NCBI RefSeq assembly: GCF_005222695.1
Contig: NZ_STGG01000074.1
Coordinates: 45,127 to 109,126, forward strand
DNA: 64,000 nucleotides
Direction: 5' to 3'
DNA from: Massilia sp. HP4
GTDB taxonomy: Bacteria > Pseudomonadota > Gammaproteobacteria > Burkholderiales > Burkholderiaceae_D
Within the stretch, counting starts at the first letter, position 1, and each line of letters starts with the position of its first letter. Positions 44,826 to 52,709 of the stretch are shown here, piece after piece. A model generated the notes under the pieces. It worked only from the letters and a program-made list of their open reading frames with translations. It ran no database searches and was not told the origin of the DNA. The position numbers and the translations under genes are program-made.

Positions 44826-45845
44826 ATGGCATTCTTGAAAAAATTACTCGTTACCGGTGTCGTGGTCGCGCTGGCAGCCGCAGGCGGATTCTCCTGGTGG
44901 ACCAAGCACTCCCTCACCACCGGCGGTGAACCGATCGAATTCACGATCAATCCCGGCAGCGGCGTCGCATCGAGCGCCCAGCAGATGGTGGCGGCCGGCG
45001 TCCCGATCAACCCGACCATGTTCGTGCTGCTGGCACGCCTGACGGGCGACGCCGGCCGCATCAAGGCCGGCAGCTATGAACTGAAACCCGATACCAGTCC
45101 GCGTCGCCTGCTGACCCAGCTGGTGCGCGGTGAGTTCGCGCAAGAAGCGATCACCATCATCGAAGGCTGGAGCTTCCGCCAGATGCGCCAGGCGATCAGC
45201 AGCCATGACCGCCTCAGGCACGACACCGTCAAGCTGTCCGACCAGGAATTGATGGGCAAGATATCGACCGAGTTCAAGGAACCGGAAGGCCTGTTCTTCC
45301 CGGACACCTATTTGTTCGCCAAGGGCTCGTCGGAAATCGAGATCTACCGGCGCGCGCACCAGGCCATGCTGGATCACTTGAACGCGGCCTGGGACAAGCG
45401 CAACAAGGAGCTGCCTTATAAAACGCCGTACGAGGCGCTGATCATGGCCTCGATCGTCGAGAAAGAGACCGGCCAGAAGAGCGAGCGCAATATGATCGCC
45501 GGCGTGTTCGTCAATCGCCTGCGCACCGGCATGCTGCTGCAGACCGATCCAACCGTGATCTACGGCATGGGCGAAGCCTATGCGGGCCAGATCCGCAAGA
45601 AGGACCTGCTGACGGATACCCCTTACAATACCTATACGCGGGGCGGGCTGCCGCCGACACCGATCGCACTGCCTGGTTTGCAGTCGCTGAACGCGGCGCT
45701 TGCGCCGGCCGAGACCCCGGCGCTGTATTTCGTGGCGCGCGGCGATGGCACCAGCCATTTCTCGAACAACCTGCTGGACCATAACCGGGCGGTCAACCGT
45801 TTCCAGCGCGGCATCACCAACCAGCCACTCACCGAATCCCATTAA
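44826..45845 (+). CDS. mltG: Endolytic murein transglycosylase
   Basis: Cleaves nascent glycan strands in the inner-membrane-proximal periplasm and so terminates polymerisation. The protein has 339 residues. An N-terminal transmembrane helix (LLVTGVVVALAAAGGFSWW, about 7-25) is followed by the YceG domain. The conserved catalytic region MASIVEKETGQKSERN contains Glu212, and RLRTGMLLQTDPTVIYGMG lies just after. It starts the mltG-tmk pair; the tmk ATG is 18 bases beyond its stop. Confidence 0.95.
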   Translation: MAFLKKLLVTGVVVALAAAGGFSWWTKHSLTTGGEPIEFTINPGSGVASSAQQMVAAGVPINPTMFVLLARLTGDAGRIKAGSYELKPDTSPRRLLTQLVRGEFAQEAITIIEGWSFRQMRQAISSHDRLRHDTVKLSDQELMGKISTEFKEPEGLFFPDTYLFAKGSSEIEIYRRAHQAMLDHLNAAWDKRNKELPYKTPYEALIMASIVEKETGQKSERNMIAGVFVNRLRTGMLLQTDPTVIYGMGEAYAGQIRKKDLLTDTPYNTYTRGGLPPTPIALPGLQSLNAALAPAETPALYFVARGDGTSHFSNNLLDHNRAVNRFQRGITNQPLTESH

Positions 45846-45863
45846 CACGAAGCAGGGTAGCAC

Positions 45864-46472
45864 ATGCAGGGCAAGTTCATCACATTCGAGGGCATCGACG
45901 GGGCCGGAAAATCGACCCACATCGGCTTCGTCACCGACTACCTCACCACGCGCGGCAAGCAAGTCGTCTCGTCGCGCGAGCCGGGCGGCACGCCGCTGGG
46001 CGAAAAGCTGCGCGACCTGCTGCTGCACGAAAAGATGCACCTGGAGACCGAGGCGCTCCTGATGTTCGCCAGCCGGCGCGAGCATATCGCCCAGGTCATC
46101 GCCCCCAACCTGGCCGACGGCAAATGGGTGCTGTCCGACCGCTTTACCGACGCCAGCTTCGCCTACCAGAGCGGCGGCCGCGGCCTGGCGCGCGACAAGA
46201 TGGAGGCACTCGAAGCCTGGGTGCACCATGACCTGCAGCCCGACCTGACCCTGCTGTTCGACGTCCCGCTCGAGGTGGCGCGCCAGCGCCTGGACGCGAC
46301 CCGCACGCTGGACAAGTTCGAGCGTGAACAGGCCGATTTCTTCGCCAGGTGCCGCGCCGAATACCTGCGCCGGGCCGGGCAGGACCCAGGCCGCATCGTG
46401 GTGGTCGACTCGACCCGCGGCATCGACGAGATCCAGGCTGAGCTGGCCGACATCCTGTCGCGACTGCTGTAG
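45864..46472 (+). CDS. tmk: Thymidylate kinase
   Basis: Phosphorylates dTMP to dTDP. The protein has 202 residues with the P-loop FEGIDGAGKST (Lys16), the DR motif LSDRFTDASFAYQSGGRG and the LID region around RTLDKFEREQADFFARCR. It follows mltG closely. In related genomes holB normally comes next; here a 168-bp palindromic element begins 26 bases after the stop and another gene intervenes. Confidence 0.97.
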   Translation: MQGKFITFEGIDGAGKSTHIGFVTDYLTTRGKQVVSSREPGGTPLGEKLRDLLLHEKMHLETEALLMFASRREHIAQVIAPNLADGKWVLSDRFTDASFAYQSGGRGLARDKMEALEAWVHHDLQPDLTLLFDVPLEVARQRLDATRTLDKFEREQADFFARCRAEYLRRAGQDPGRIVVVDSTRGIDEIQAELADILSRLL

Positions 46473-46498
46473 CGGCAGGCCGCCGTGGCGCCGGACCC

Positions 46499-46666
46499 CT
46501 AGGGAAGCGCTGATTTATTCATGGCGGCGGTCTTGGCACGGAAAAAAGCGCCCTGCAGCGTTGTAAATCCTCGCCATACCACGCGGTATGGCTGCGGTTT
46601 ACGCCTTGCCGGGCGCCTTTTTCCGTCGCCAATCCCATCCGCCAGAATAAATCAGCGCTTCCCTAG
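46499..46666. mobile_element. MITE-like 168-bp palindromic element with 22-bp terminal inverted repeats
   Basis: The left end 46499-46520 and right end 46645-46666 are perfect 22-bp inverted repeats, containing GGGAAGCGCTGATTTATT. Both begin with the palindromic tetranucleotide CTAG, which may be the target duplication. The arms stay largely complementary inward (CGGAAAAA..GCGCC against GGCGCC..TTTTTCCG; GTAAA against TTTAC). They meet in a perfect hairpin, GCCATACC-ACGC-GGTATGGC (46573-46592), exactly at the centre of the element. No transposase is encoded. The shape is that of a non-autonomous element mobilised by an IS5-like transposase elsewhere; that source is inference. Confidence 0.8.
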
Positions 46667-46785
46667 TGCCAAGGTCCTATTGCCAATCGATCGCGCAATG
46701 CGTTAAGTTCATGCGATGACTCGCCGTTCGGGCGCCGTCGCGCATGGACGAGCGTGATCCTATGCAGCCTCAACGGGAGTTCGCC

Positions 46786-48777
46786 ATGAACGATCGCGCC
46801 CCGGCGGACACCGGAGATCCCACGTGCGTCGCCCCACCGGGCGGTGCCGCCGCCGCGCCGCCGACCTCACCCGATAGCAGCGCCGGCAAGCGCCCGGCCA
46901 TCGCCCAGGCGTCGGCCATCACCCGGATCGTGGTGTCGATCCATGGCATGGGCGACCAGCTGCGCAGCGACACCAGCCAGGCCGTCGCCGCGCGTTTCGC
47001 GCGCAGCTACGATGTCGATGCGCCGGTGATGCCGCTCGGGCATTTCAGCATCGCCCATGGCAGCGCGACGCGCTGGAGCGTGCTGCGCACCAGGAATCCC
47101 CGCCTGCGCCAGACCGGCTTCGCCGAGGTGTATTGGGCCGATATTCCGCGCCAGCTGGTCCAGAAGGCCGATACGCTCGAGGAAACCAGGAAATGGGGCC
47201 GCAGCGTCGTCAGCCGCGCGCGCGCCACTTACCGCGACCTGGTGCCCGAGGGGGAGCTGAGCGATGGGCATTTCGTGCAGGGCGCGGACGCGATCGATAC
47301 GATTATCGAGGGCATCGGGGTGCTCGAGTGGGTCGTGGCCCGCGCCGGCAAGGTCTTGCCGCTGCGTCACTCGGTTGCGGGGATCCTGCGCGACCACCTG
47401 GGCGACGTGCAGACGGTGACCGAGTTTCCGCAGTACCGCAACCTGATCCTGTACCGCTTCCATGCGATCCTCAACGAGATCGTCGCCGCGTTCCCGGGCC
47501 AGCCTGGCAGCAAGCCCGAGATCTACCTGGTGGCGCACAGCGAAGGTTCGGTCGTCACCCTGCTGGCGCTGCTGCAGGCCCTGTCGGCCACGCAGCTGGC
47601 CGACCCGGATGGCAAGGGGCCGGCCCAGCATGGCGGATGGGTGGAACATGTGCGGGGCTTGATGACGATCGGCGCCCCGATCGACAAGCACATCGCGCTC
47701 TGGCCCGAGCTGTGGGATTTCAGTTTCTTTACCGAGATCGAGTGCGGCCGCGTCGCGATCGCGCCGTGCGCCGATCGCCAGCGCATAACGCAACTGGCGC
47801 GCCAGATCAAATGGAAGAATTATTACGACTACGGCGACCCGGTGGGCTTCCGGCTCGACGAAACGCGCCGCCTGCTCGAGCGCACCGGCTGCCGCGCCTT
47901 CGAGTTCCACTCGGTGAACGACGATCACGGCTATAGCCGCTCCTGGCTGCCCGGCAAGGCGCACGTCGACTACTGGAACGACGACGCCGTGTTCACCCAC
48001 TTCATCGACGCCGTGATGGAACCGGCCGAGCGCACCGACATGGTGCCGCCGCCGGCCAGCCGGCGCTTCCACGAGGGTGCCGCCAAGTTCATCCCCTACC
48101 TGTTCGCCTTCGCGCTGCACTATATGGCCTTGATGATGCTGGCCTGGGCCCTCGCGCCCGGCGCCTGGCCGGGCCTGGCGCGCTTTATAGAGGCGCTGGC
48201 GCCCGCATGCGGCCTGTTCGTGCTCACCTTCGCCGTGCGGATGCCGCAACTGGTACGCCACGACCGGCGCTGGATGGTGGCGCTGCTGGCGTGCGGCATC
48301 GCGGCCGGGCTGGCGTCGTGGTGGATGGAGGCGCGGCTGGTGCAGGACCTGAGCCAGCGGATCGGCTACTGGATGCCGGCGGCGTGGCGCGACCCCGATT
48401 ACCTGAGGTGGTTGCCGCTGGGACTGGGCGCGCTGCTGTCGCTGCTGGCGTGGTTCGCCCCGCTATGCCGTTTCGGGGCCAGCCGCAGCTGGCTGGTCGC
48501 CGCCGCGCTTGCGGCGTGCATCGTCCTGGCCGCCAGCGGGCCGGCCGCGCCGATCGCCGGCGGTCACACGATGCAGGTGCTGGCCGCCTTCGGCATGTTC
48601 ATCGGCCTGTGGTGGCTCGGCATCATCCTGTTCGACCTCGCTTTCGTCTGGCATCGCTACATCCGTTATTCGGTGACCGTGCGCACCTTGCGCGACTGGC
48701 AGCGGCACCGCGATGCGCAGGGCGATCCCTACTGGGGGCTGGGCCAGCCGGCGCGCAAGGAGACCGTCTCGGTCTAG
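46786..48777 (+). CDS. Alpha/beta-hydrolase-like protein with C-terminal membrane domain
   Basis: A 663-residue protein. I place the start at the ATG at 46786 (GGGAG six bases upstream); in-frame ATGs at 46744 and 46762 are alternatives. After a low-complexity Ala/Pro N-terminus comes a hydrolase-like domain: VVSIHGMGDQ (about 49-58, an oxyanion loop) and LVAHSEGS with candidate nucleophile Ser252, then GLMTIGAPIDKH. A late His (SVNDDHGYSRSW) could complete a triad. From about 450 on there are five to six hydrophobic helices. It could be a membrane-tethered lipase or esterase. It lies between tmk and holB. Function unknown. Confidence 0.75.
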   Translation: MNDRAPADTGDPTCVAPPGGAAAAPPTSPDSSAGKRPAIAQASAITRIVVSIHGMGDQLRSDTSQAVAARFARSYDVDAPVMPLGHFSIAHGSATRWSVLRTRNPRLRQTGFAEVYWADIPRQLVQKADTLEETRKWGRSVVSRARATYRDLVPEGELSDGHFVQGADAIDTIIEGIGVLEWVVARAGKVLPLRHSVAGILRDHLGDVQTVTEFPQYRNLILYRFHAILNEIVAAFPGQPGSKPEIYLVAHSEGSVVTLLALLQALSATQLADPDGKGPAQHGGWVEHVRGLMTIGAPIDKHIALWPELWDFSFFTEIECGRVAIAPCADRQRITQLARQIKWKNYYDYGDPVGFRLDETRRLLERTGCRAFEFHSVNDDHGYSRSWLPGKAHVDYWNDDAVFTHFIDAVMEPAERTDMVPPPASRRFHEGAAKFIPYLFAFALHYMALMMLAWALAPGAWPGLARFIEALAPACGLFVLTFAVRMPQLVRHDRRWMVALLACGIAAGLASWWMEARLVQDLSQRIGYWMPAAWRDPDYLRWLPLGLGALLSLLAWFAPLCRFGASRSWLVAAALAACIVLAASGPAAPIAGGHTMQVLAAFGMFIGLWWLGIILFDLAFVWHRYIRYSVTVRTLRDWQRHRDAQGDPYWGLGQPARKETVSV

Positions 48778-48874
48778 CCGTGCCGACGGCGCCGCGATTT
48801 GGTTTACAATCCCCATCTCGCCGAGCCTGGCGAGCGCATCGGCGCGCGCGCGCGAAGTTCTGGAGGATTGGTTG

Positions 48875-49897
48875 GTGACGATGTACCCGTGGCAGCAAGC
48901 CGCATGGACGCAGCTTCAGCAGATGCGCGAGCGCATGCCGCACGCGATCCTGTTCCATGGCCCGGCAGGTACCGGCAAGGCCGACTTTATCGAAGCCTTT
49001 GCCCAGGCCTTGCTGTGCGAGAGCCCGCGTCCCGACGGCCACGCCTGCGCGGCCTGCGCGTCGTGCGGCTGGTTCGTCCAGCACAACCATCCCGATTACC
49101 GCCGCGTACGGCCCGAAGCGCTGGAAGACGAGCCGCCGGCCGACGGCGAAGAGGGCGATGGCGAGCGCAAGTCGAAGTCGACCAGGGCGCCATCGAAAGA
49201 GATCAAGATCGAGCAGATCCGCAATCTGTCGGACTTCATGAACATCTCGACCCACCGCCAGGGCTTGCGGGTGGTGGTGCTGTATCCGGCCGAGGCGCTG
49301 AACATGCCGGCCTCGAACGCGCTGCTCAAGACGCTCGAGGAACCGCCGCCCGGCACCGTATTCCTGCTGTCTTCCAATAGTCTCGATCGCCTGTTGCCGA
49401 CGATCCTGTCGCGCTGCCGCAAGTTCGCGCTGCCGACGCCGTCGCACGACGCGGCCCTGGCCTGGCTCAAGGAACAGGGTGTGCCGGACGCCGACAGCTG
49501 GTTGCGCGAGCAGGGCGGGGCGCCGCTGGCGGCCCTGGCCGAGTCGGGCAACGGCAGCCGCGACGAGATGGATGCGCTGCTGCAGTTCCTGTCGCGGCCG
49601 GCGCCGGATGGCGCGCTGCGCACCGCCGAGAAGCTGGCCAAGGCCGAGCTGCCGGCCGTGGTGTCCTGGACCCAGCGCTGGCTGTACGATGTCTTTTCGT
49701 ACAAGTTGTCGGGCAGTATCCGCTACTATCCGCGTTACCAGAAGGAGCTCGCGGCGCTCGCCGGCCGTGCTCCCGCAGCCAGCCTGCTGCGCGCCATCAA
49801 GGCGGTGAACGAGCGACGCGCTGTGGCGGATCATCCTTTGTCGGCAAAATTGTTTGTCGAAGATATGCTGCTTGAGTACACTGCGTGCTGCACATGA
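48875..49897 (+). CDS. holB: DNA polymerase III subunit delta'
   Basis: Clamp-loader subunit that helps open the sliding clamp. The GTG at 48875 sits 8 bases after GGAGG and gives MTMYPWQQAAWTQL, the family N-terminus, with 340 residues; the ATG at 48881 is an alternative. The P-loop-like GPAGTGKA (29-36) lacks the final Thr/Ser, as expected for a non-hydrolysing subunit. Zinc-binding cysteines are Cys48, Cys58, Cys61 and Cys64. The SRC motif is seen in LSRCRKFALP. A charged insert (about 85-107) is rich in Glu, Asp and Lys. It is followed closely by the PilZ gene. Confidence 0.94.
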   Translation: MTMYPWQQAAWTQLQQMRERMPHAILFHGPAGTGKADFIEAFAQALLCESPRPDGHACAACASCGWFVQHNHPDYRRVRPEALEDEPPADGEEGDGERKSKSTRAPSKEIKIEQIRNLSDFMNISTHRQGLRVVVLYPAEALNMPASNALLKTLEEPPPGTVFLLSSNSLDRLLPTILSRCRKFALPTPSHDAALAWLKEQGVPDADSWLREQGGAPLAALAESGNGSRDEMDALLQFLSRPAPDGALRTAEKLAKAELPAVVSWTQRWLYDVFSYKLSGSIRYYPRYQKELAALAGRAPAASLLRAIKAVNERRAVADHPLSAKLFVEDMLLEYTACCT

Positions 49898-49907
49898 AAG
49901 GAAGCCG

Positions 49908-50285
49908 ATGAGCGCCAGCCAGCCAGAGACGAACGCAGCCCAGGCCCCGCGGCCTTCGGTGCTGTCGCTGGCGATCAAGGAAAAGGCGGCGCTGTATGCG
50001 GCCTATATGCCGTTCCTGAAGAACGGCGGCATGTTCGTGCCCACCAACAAGCCCTACAAGATCGGCGACGAGATCTACCTGATCCTGGCACTGATGGAAG
50101 ACCCCAATAAATACCCGATCGCCGGCACCGTGGCCTGGATCACCCCGAGCGGCGCCAATAATAACAAGGCGCAAGGTATCGGCGTGCATTTCCCGGCCGA
50201 CGAGGCCGGCCAGCGCGCCAAGGCCCGCATCGAAGAAATCCTCGGCGCGGCGCTGCGCTCGTCGCGCGCGACCCACACCTTGTAA
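49908..50285 (+). CDS. PilZ-domain protein (type IV pilus assembly type)
   Basis: A 125-residue PilZ protein. Start at 49908 with aaaggaag upstream. It has the NGGMFVPTNKPYKIGDEIYLILALM block and GTVAWITPSGANNNKAQGIGVHF, close to P. aeruginosa PilZ. The N-terminal RxxxR needed for cyclic-di-GMP binding is not evident, as in PilZ itself, so it probably acts through protein contacts in type IV pilus function. holB-pilZ-tatD is a conserved order. Confidence 0.9.
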   Translation: MSASQPETNAAQAPRPSVLSLAIKEKAALYAAYMPFLKNGGMFVPTNKPYKIGDEIYLILALMEDPNKYPIAGTVAWITPSGANNNKAQGIGVHFPADEAGQRAKARIEEILGAALRSSRATHTL

Positions 50286-50312
50286 ATCACCTGCCTCATT
50301 TCATCAAGCTGC

Positions 50313-50834
50313 ATGCCATCCTACATCCATCGCCTGGCCCGACGCGACGACCTGCCGGTCATCGTCGACATCTACAACTCCACCATCGCTTCGCGCGAAG
50401 TGACCGCCGATACCGAACCGGTGACGGTCGAATCGCGGGTGGGCTGGTTCAACGACCACGCGCCGGAACGCCGGCCGCTGTGGGTGATCCACGACTCCGA
50501 CGACAAGAGCGACGCTCCCGAGGTGCTGGGCTGGCTGTCGTACTCGAATTTCTATGGCCGCCCGGCTTATTCGGGCACGGCCGAGGTGTCGATCTATATC
50601 GCCGAAAGTGCGCGCGGCAAGGGGCTGGGGCGCTACTGCCTGGAGCTGGCGATCGCGTTTGCGCCCGAGGTCAAGGTGCATACCTTGCTGGGGTTTATCT
50701 TCGGGCATAACCAGCCGAGCTTGGCGCTGTTCGGTAAGTATGGCTTCGAGACCTGGGCGAATTTCCCGCGGGTGGCCAACCTGGATGGGATTGAGCGCGA
50801 TCTGATCATTCTTGGCAAGCGCGTTGTGGATTGA
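50313..50834 (+). CDS. GNAT acetyltransferase (phosphinothricin/methionine sulfone acetyltransferase-like)
   Basis: A 173-residue GNAT enzyme. It shows the subgroup pattern IVDIYNSTIASREVTADTEPVT at the N-terminus, FYGRPAYSGTAEVSIYIAESARGKGLGRYCLELAI with the acetyl-CoA loop, and the C-terminal FGHNQPSLALFGKYGFETWA. Relatives acetylate phosphinothricin or methionine sulfone/sulfoximine, but many have other amino-acid-like substrates. It is inserted between pilZ and tatD, just ahead of an AT-richer islet. Confidence 0.88.
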   Translation: MPSYIHRLARRDDLPVIVDIYNSTIASREVTADTEPVTVESRVGWFNDHAPERRPLWVIHDSDDKSDAPEVLGWLSYSNFYGRPAYSGTAEVSIYIAESARGKGLGRYCLELAIAFAPEVKVHTLLGFIFGHNQPSLALFGKYGFETWANFPRVANLDGIERDLIILGKRVVD

Positions 50835-50844
50835 CAGTAAACTG

Positions 50845-51200
50845 AATGCGGCGCACGTAGACGGCCCGGAATGGAAGTGCACCTTTGAATTCAGCTTTTA
50901 GCACGACAGCGTCACGCTTGATGAAGTCCATGGCAATGTTAAGACGAGTGTGCTAGAGCGTTTCGTCAGGTAGTTGAGGATCCGGAAAATTTACGCAAGG
51001 CACGTGTTTTATGGTGGCGCGTCATCAAAGACATCTGTGTTACTAACAAGTACTGGGATCACGACAAGATTGAAGTGGTCGATGGTAGATTCAGCACAGG
51101 CAAGATGCCTACGATAGAGTCGGCAACTTTCGACGAAAGTAGTTATTCGACGATCTTAAAGCTCTCGGATGATCAGGACCCACTGGAGATCGAGTTATGA
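50845..51200 (+). pseudogene. Degenerate coding remnant upstream of the DUF2442-type gene
   Basis: No intact gene fills the stretch 50835-51196. One frame reads NAAHVDGPEWKCTFEFSF, then a stop, then HDSVTLDEVHGNVKTSVLERFVR and a stop. A second frame then continues RQVVEDPENLRKARVLWW to a TGA that overlaps the next ATG (51197-51200). That second frame has no usable start codon between its upstream TAA and the conserved-looking part. This suggests a gene broken by a nonsense change and a frameshift. DUF4160 proteins are frequent partners of DUF2442 and the HVDGPEW region faintly recalls them, but I cannot confirm the family. Confidence 0.45.
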
Positions 51201-51787
51201 AGACGATACGTTCCCGCAAGCGAGAAGGTTCCGCAGTGACAGACGCCGTCAGAGAGCGTGCGATCGAAAAAGGGAATTTAAGGGCGCAGTGCGAACCACA
51301 TGCGACAAACGTGCGATATATTCCTGACAGTAGGTCTATTGCGCTGGAGTTTAGCGACTCGACTGCTGTCCTGCTTCCAATTGCTAACTATCCCGAGCTC
51401 GCCCCGCTCTCAGGCAGTGAGCTTGCCCGATTGACTCTTGGATTTGGCGGAACTGCGCTTTGCCTTGAGGAGAGCGATCTCGATATCGCGATCGCTGGAT
51501 TGGTGGCGGCGAGTGCACTTCCCAAGAGTCTTGCAAACGCTGTAGTCGCAGCAGCGCCGCCGAAAGTCACCTACCTTAAAGGAATTCGGCGCCTTGGCGC
51601 GAGCCGGTCATCTGTCGACCGAGTCTACGTTAATTTGCATGAGACGTGGGAGATACAATATTGGACCAAGGCGCTAGGTGTCAGCGAGGAGGCGTTGAGG
51701 CATGCCGCGTTAGGCGTGAAGGACATTCGAAAGGAACACATCGACGAGAATGGCGGTGATTCGGCGATCACCTATTTCCGTGTTTAA
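51197..51787 (+). CDS. DUF2442 / DUF3606-like protein in an AT-richer islet
   Basis: A 196-residue protein. The central part (NVRYIPDSRSIALEFSDSTAVLLPIANYPELAPLSGSELARLTL...) fits DUF2442, and the end (RVYVNLHETWEIQYWTKALGVSEEALRHAAL) fits DUF3606, a helix-turn-helix-like domain. DUF2442 proteins often occur in toxin-antitoxin-like pairs or mobile regions, but no function is established. Base composition is unlike its neighbours (28 of 60 bases G+C in the line at 51121, against about two thirds around it) and codon use is mixed, pointing to transfer. Its ATG overlaps the stop of a broken upstream frame. Confidence 0.7.
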   Translation: MKTIRSRKREGSAVTDAVRERAIEKGNLRAQCEPHATNVRYIPDSRSIALEFSDSTAVLLPIANYPELAPLSGSELARLTLGFGGTALCLEESDLDIAIAGLVAASALPKSLANAVVAAAPPKVTYLKGIRRLGASRSSVDRVYVNLHETWEIQYWTKALGVSEEALRHAALGVKDIRKEHIDENGGDSAITYFRV

Positions 51788-51910
51788 CGCGGTCTCGGGC
51801 TGAATCGGTGGGTTCGCCGAGGTCGTGTGTTTTTGCTTGCACGTCATTGCTGTGGGTGATGACAACGCTCGGGCATGGCGCCCGGCGTGGCGCTCCCCGC
51901 CCCCTGGCCT

Positions 51911-51922
51911 TACAATGGCAAG
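51911..51922 (+). promoter_or_regulatory. -10-like box directly before tatD
   Basis: TACAAT (51911-51916) lies only six bases before the tatD ATG, with no Shine-Dalgarno between. If used, transcription would start at or next to the ATG and give a leaderless mRNA. The -35 region (TGGCGC) is poor. Confidence 0.3.
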
Positions 51923-52705
51923 ATGTTTATCGATTCCCATTGCCATATCAATTTCCCGGAGCTGGCAGCCCGCATGCCCGAGATCCTGGCCAAGATGGCC
52001 GAGAACAAGGTGACGCACGCGCTGTGCGTCTCGGTCGACCTGCCCGATTTTCCGCAAGTGCTCGCCCTGGCCGAGCAGCATCCCCATATCTTTGCCTCGG
52101 TCGGCGTCCATCCCGACTATGAAGACACGCCGGAGCCGACCGTGCAGCAACTGGTCGAGCTGGCCGATCACCCGAAGATCGTCGCCATCGGCGAGACCGG
52201 CCTGGATTACTACCGCCTGGAAGGCGACCTCGAATGGCAGCGCGAGCGCTTCCGCGTCCATATCCGCGCCTCGCGCGAGACCCGCAAGCCGCTGATCATC
52301 CATACCCGCGCCGCCAGCGAAGACACGATCCGCCTCATGAAGGAAGAGGGCGCCGGTACCGATGCGGGCGGCGTCGCCGGCGTCATGCACTGCTTCACCG
52401 AATCGCTGGCAGTGGCCGAGGCCGCCATGGCCCAGGGCTTCTATATTTCGTTCTCGGGCATCGTCACCTTCAAGAGCGCCAAGGAATTGCAGGCAGTGGC
52501 GCAAGCCGTGCCGCTCGAGCGCATGCTGATCGAGACCGATTCGCCCTACCTGGCGCCGGTGCCGTTCCGCGGCAGGATGAACGAGCCGGGCTATGTGGCC
52601 CATGTGGCCGAATATATCGCCACGCTCAAGGGCGTGTCGCTGCGCGACGTCGCGGCGCAAACGAGCGAGAATTTCTTCAACCTGTTCCAGACCGCCAGGA
52701 GCTGA
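51923..52705 (+). CDS. tatD: TatD-family metal-dependent deoxyribonuclease
   Basis: A 260-residue TIM-barrel hydrolase of the TatD group (YcfH-like), with 3'-5' exonuclease activity in E. coli relatives. Metal ligands can be read off: His6 and His8 (DSHCH), Glu91 (GETGLDYY), His127 (IHTR), His156 (MHCF) and Asp206 (ETDSPYL). The ATG at 51923 begins on the conserved MFIDSHCH. It is normally next to pilZ/holB; here about 1.6 kb of other DNA separates them. The ankyrin gene starts only four bases after its stop. Confidence 0.95.
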   Translation: MFIDSHCHINFPELAARMPEILAKMAENKVTHALCVSVDLPDFPQVLALAEQHPHIFASVGVHPDYEDTPEPTVQQLVELADHPKIVAIGETGLDYYRLEGDLEWQRERFRVHIRASRETRKPLIIHTRAASEDTIRLMKEEGAGTDAGGVAGVMHCFTESLAVAEAAMAQGFYISFSGIVTFKSAKELQAVAQAVPLERMLIETDSPYLAPVPFRGRMNEPGYVAHVAEYIATLKGVSLRDVAAQTSENFFNLFQTARS

Positions 52706-52709
52706 CCCC

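Noticed and set aside
46521..46706. A 61-codon open frame inside the MITE-like element
   Set aside because: It starts in one arm and ends beyond the other; composition is dictated by the palindrome and there is no ribosome site.
48805..48810. TACAAT box upstream of holB, similar to boxes before oplAH and wrbA
   Set aside because: No acceptable -35 at 16-18 nt; a lone hexamer is too weak to list as a promoter.
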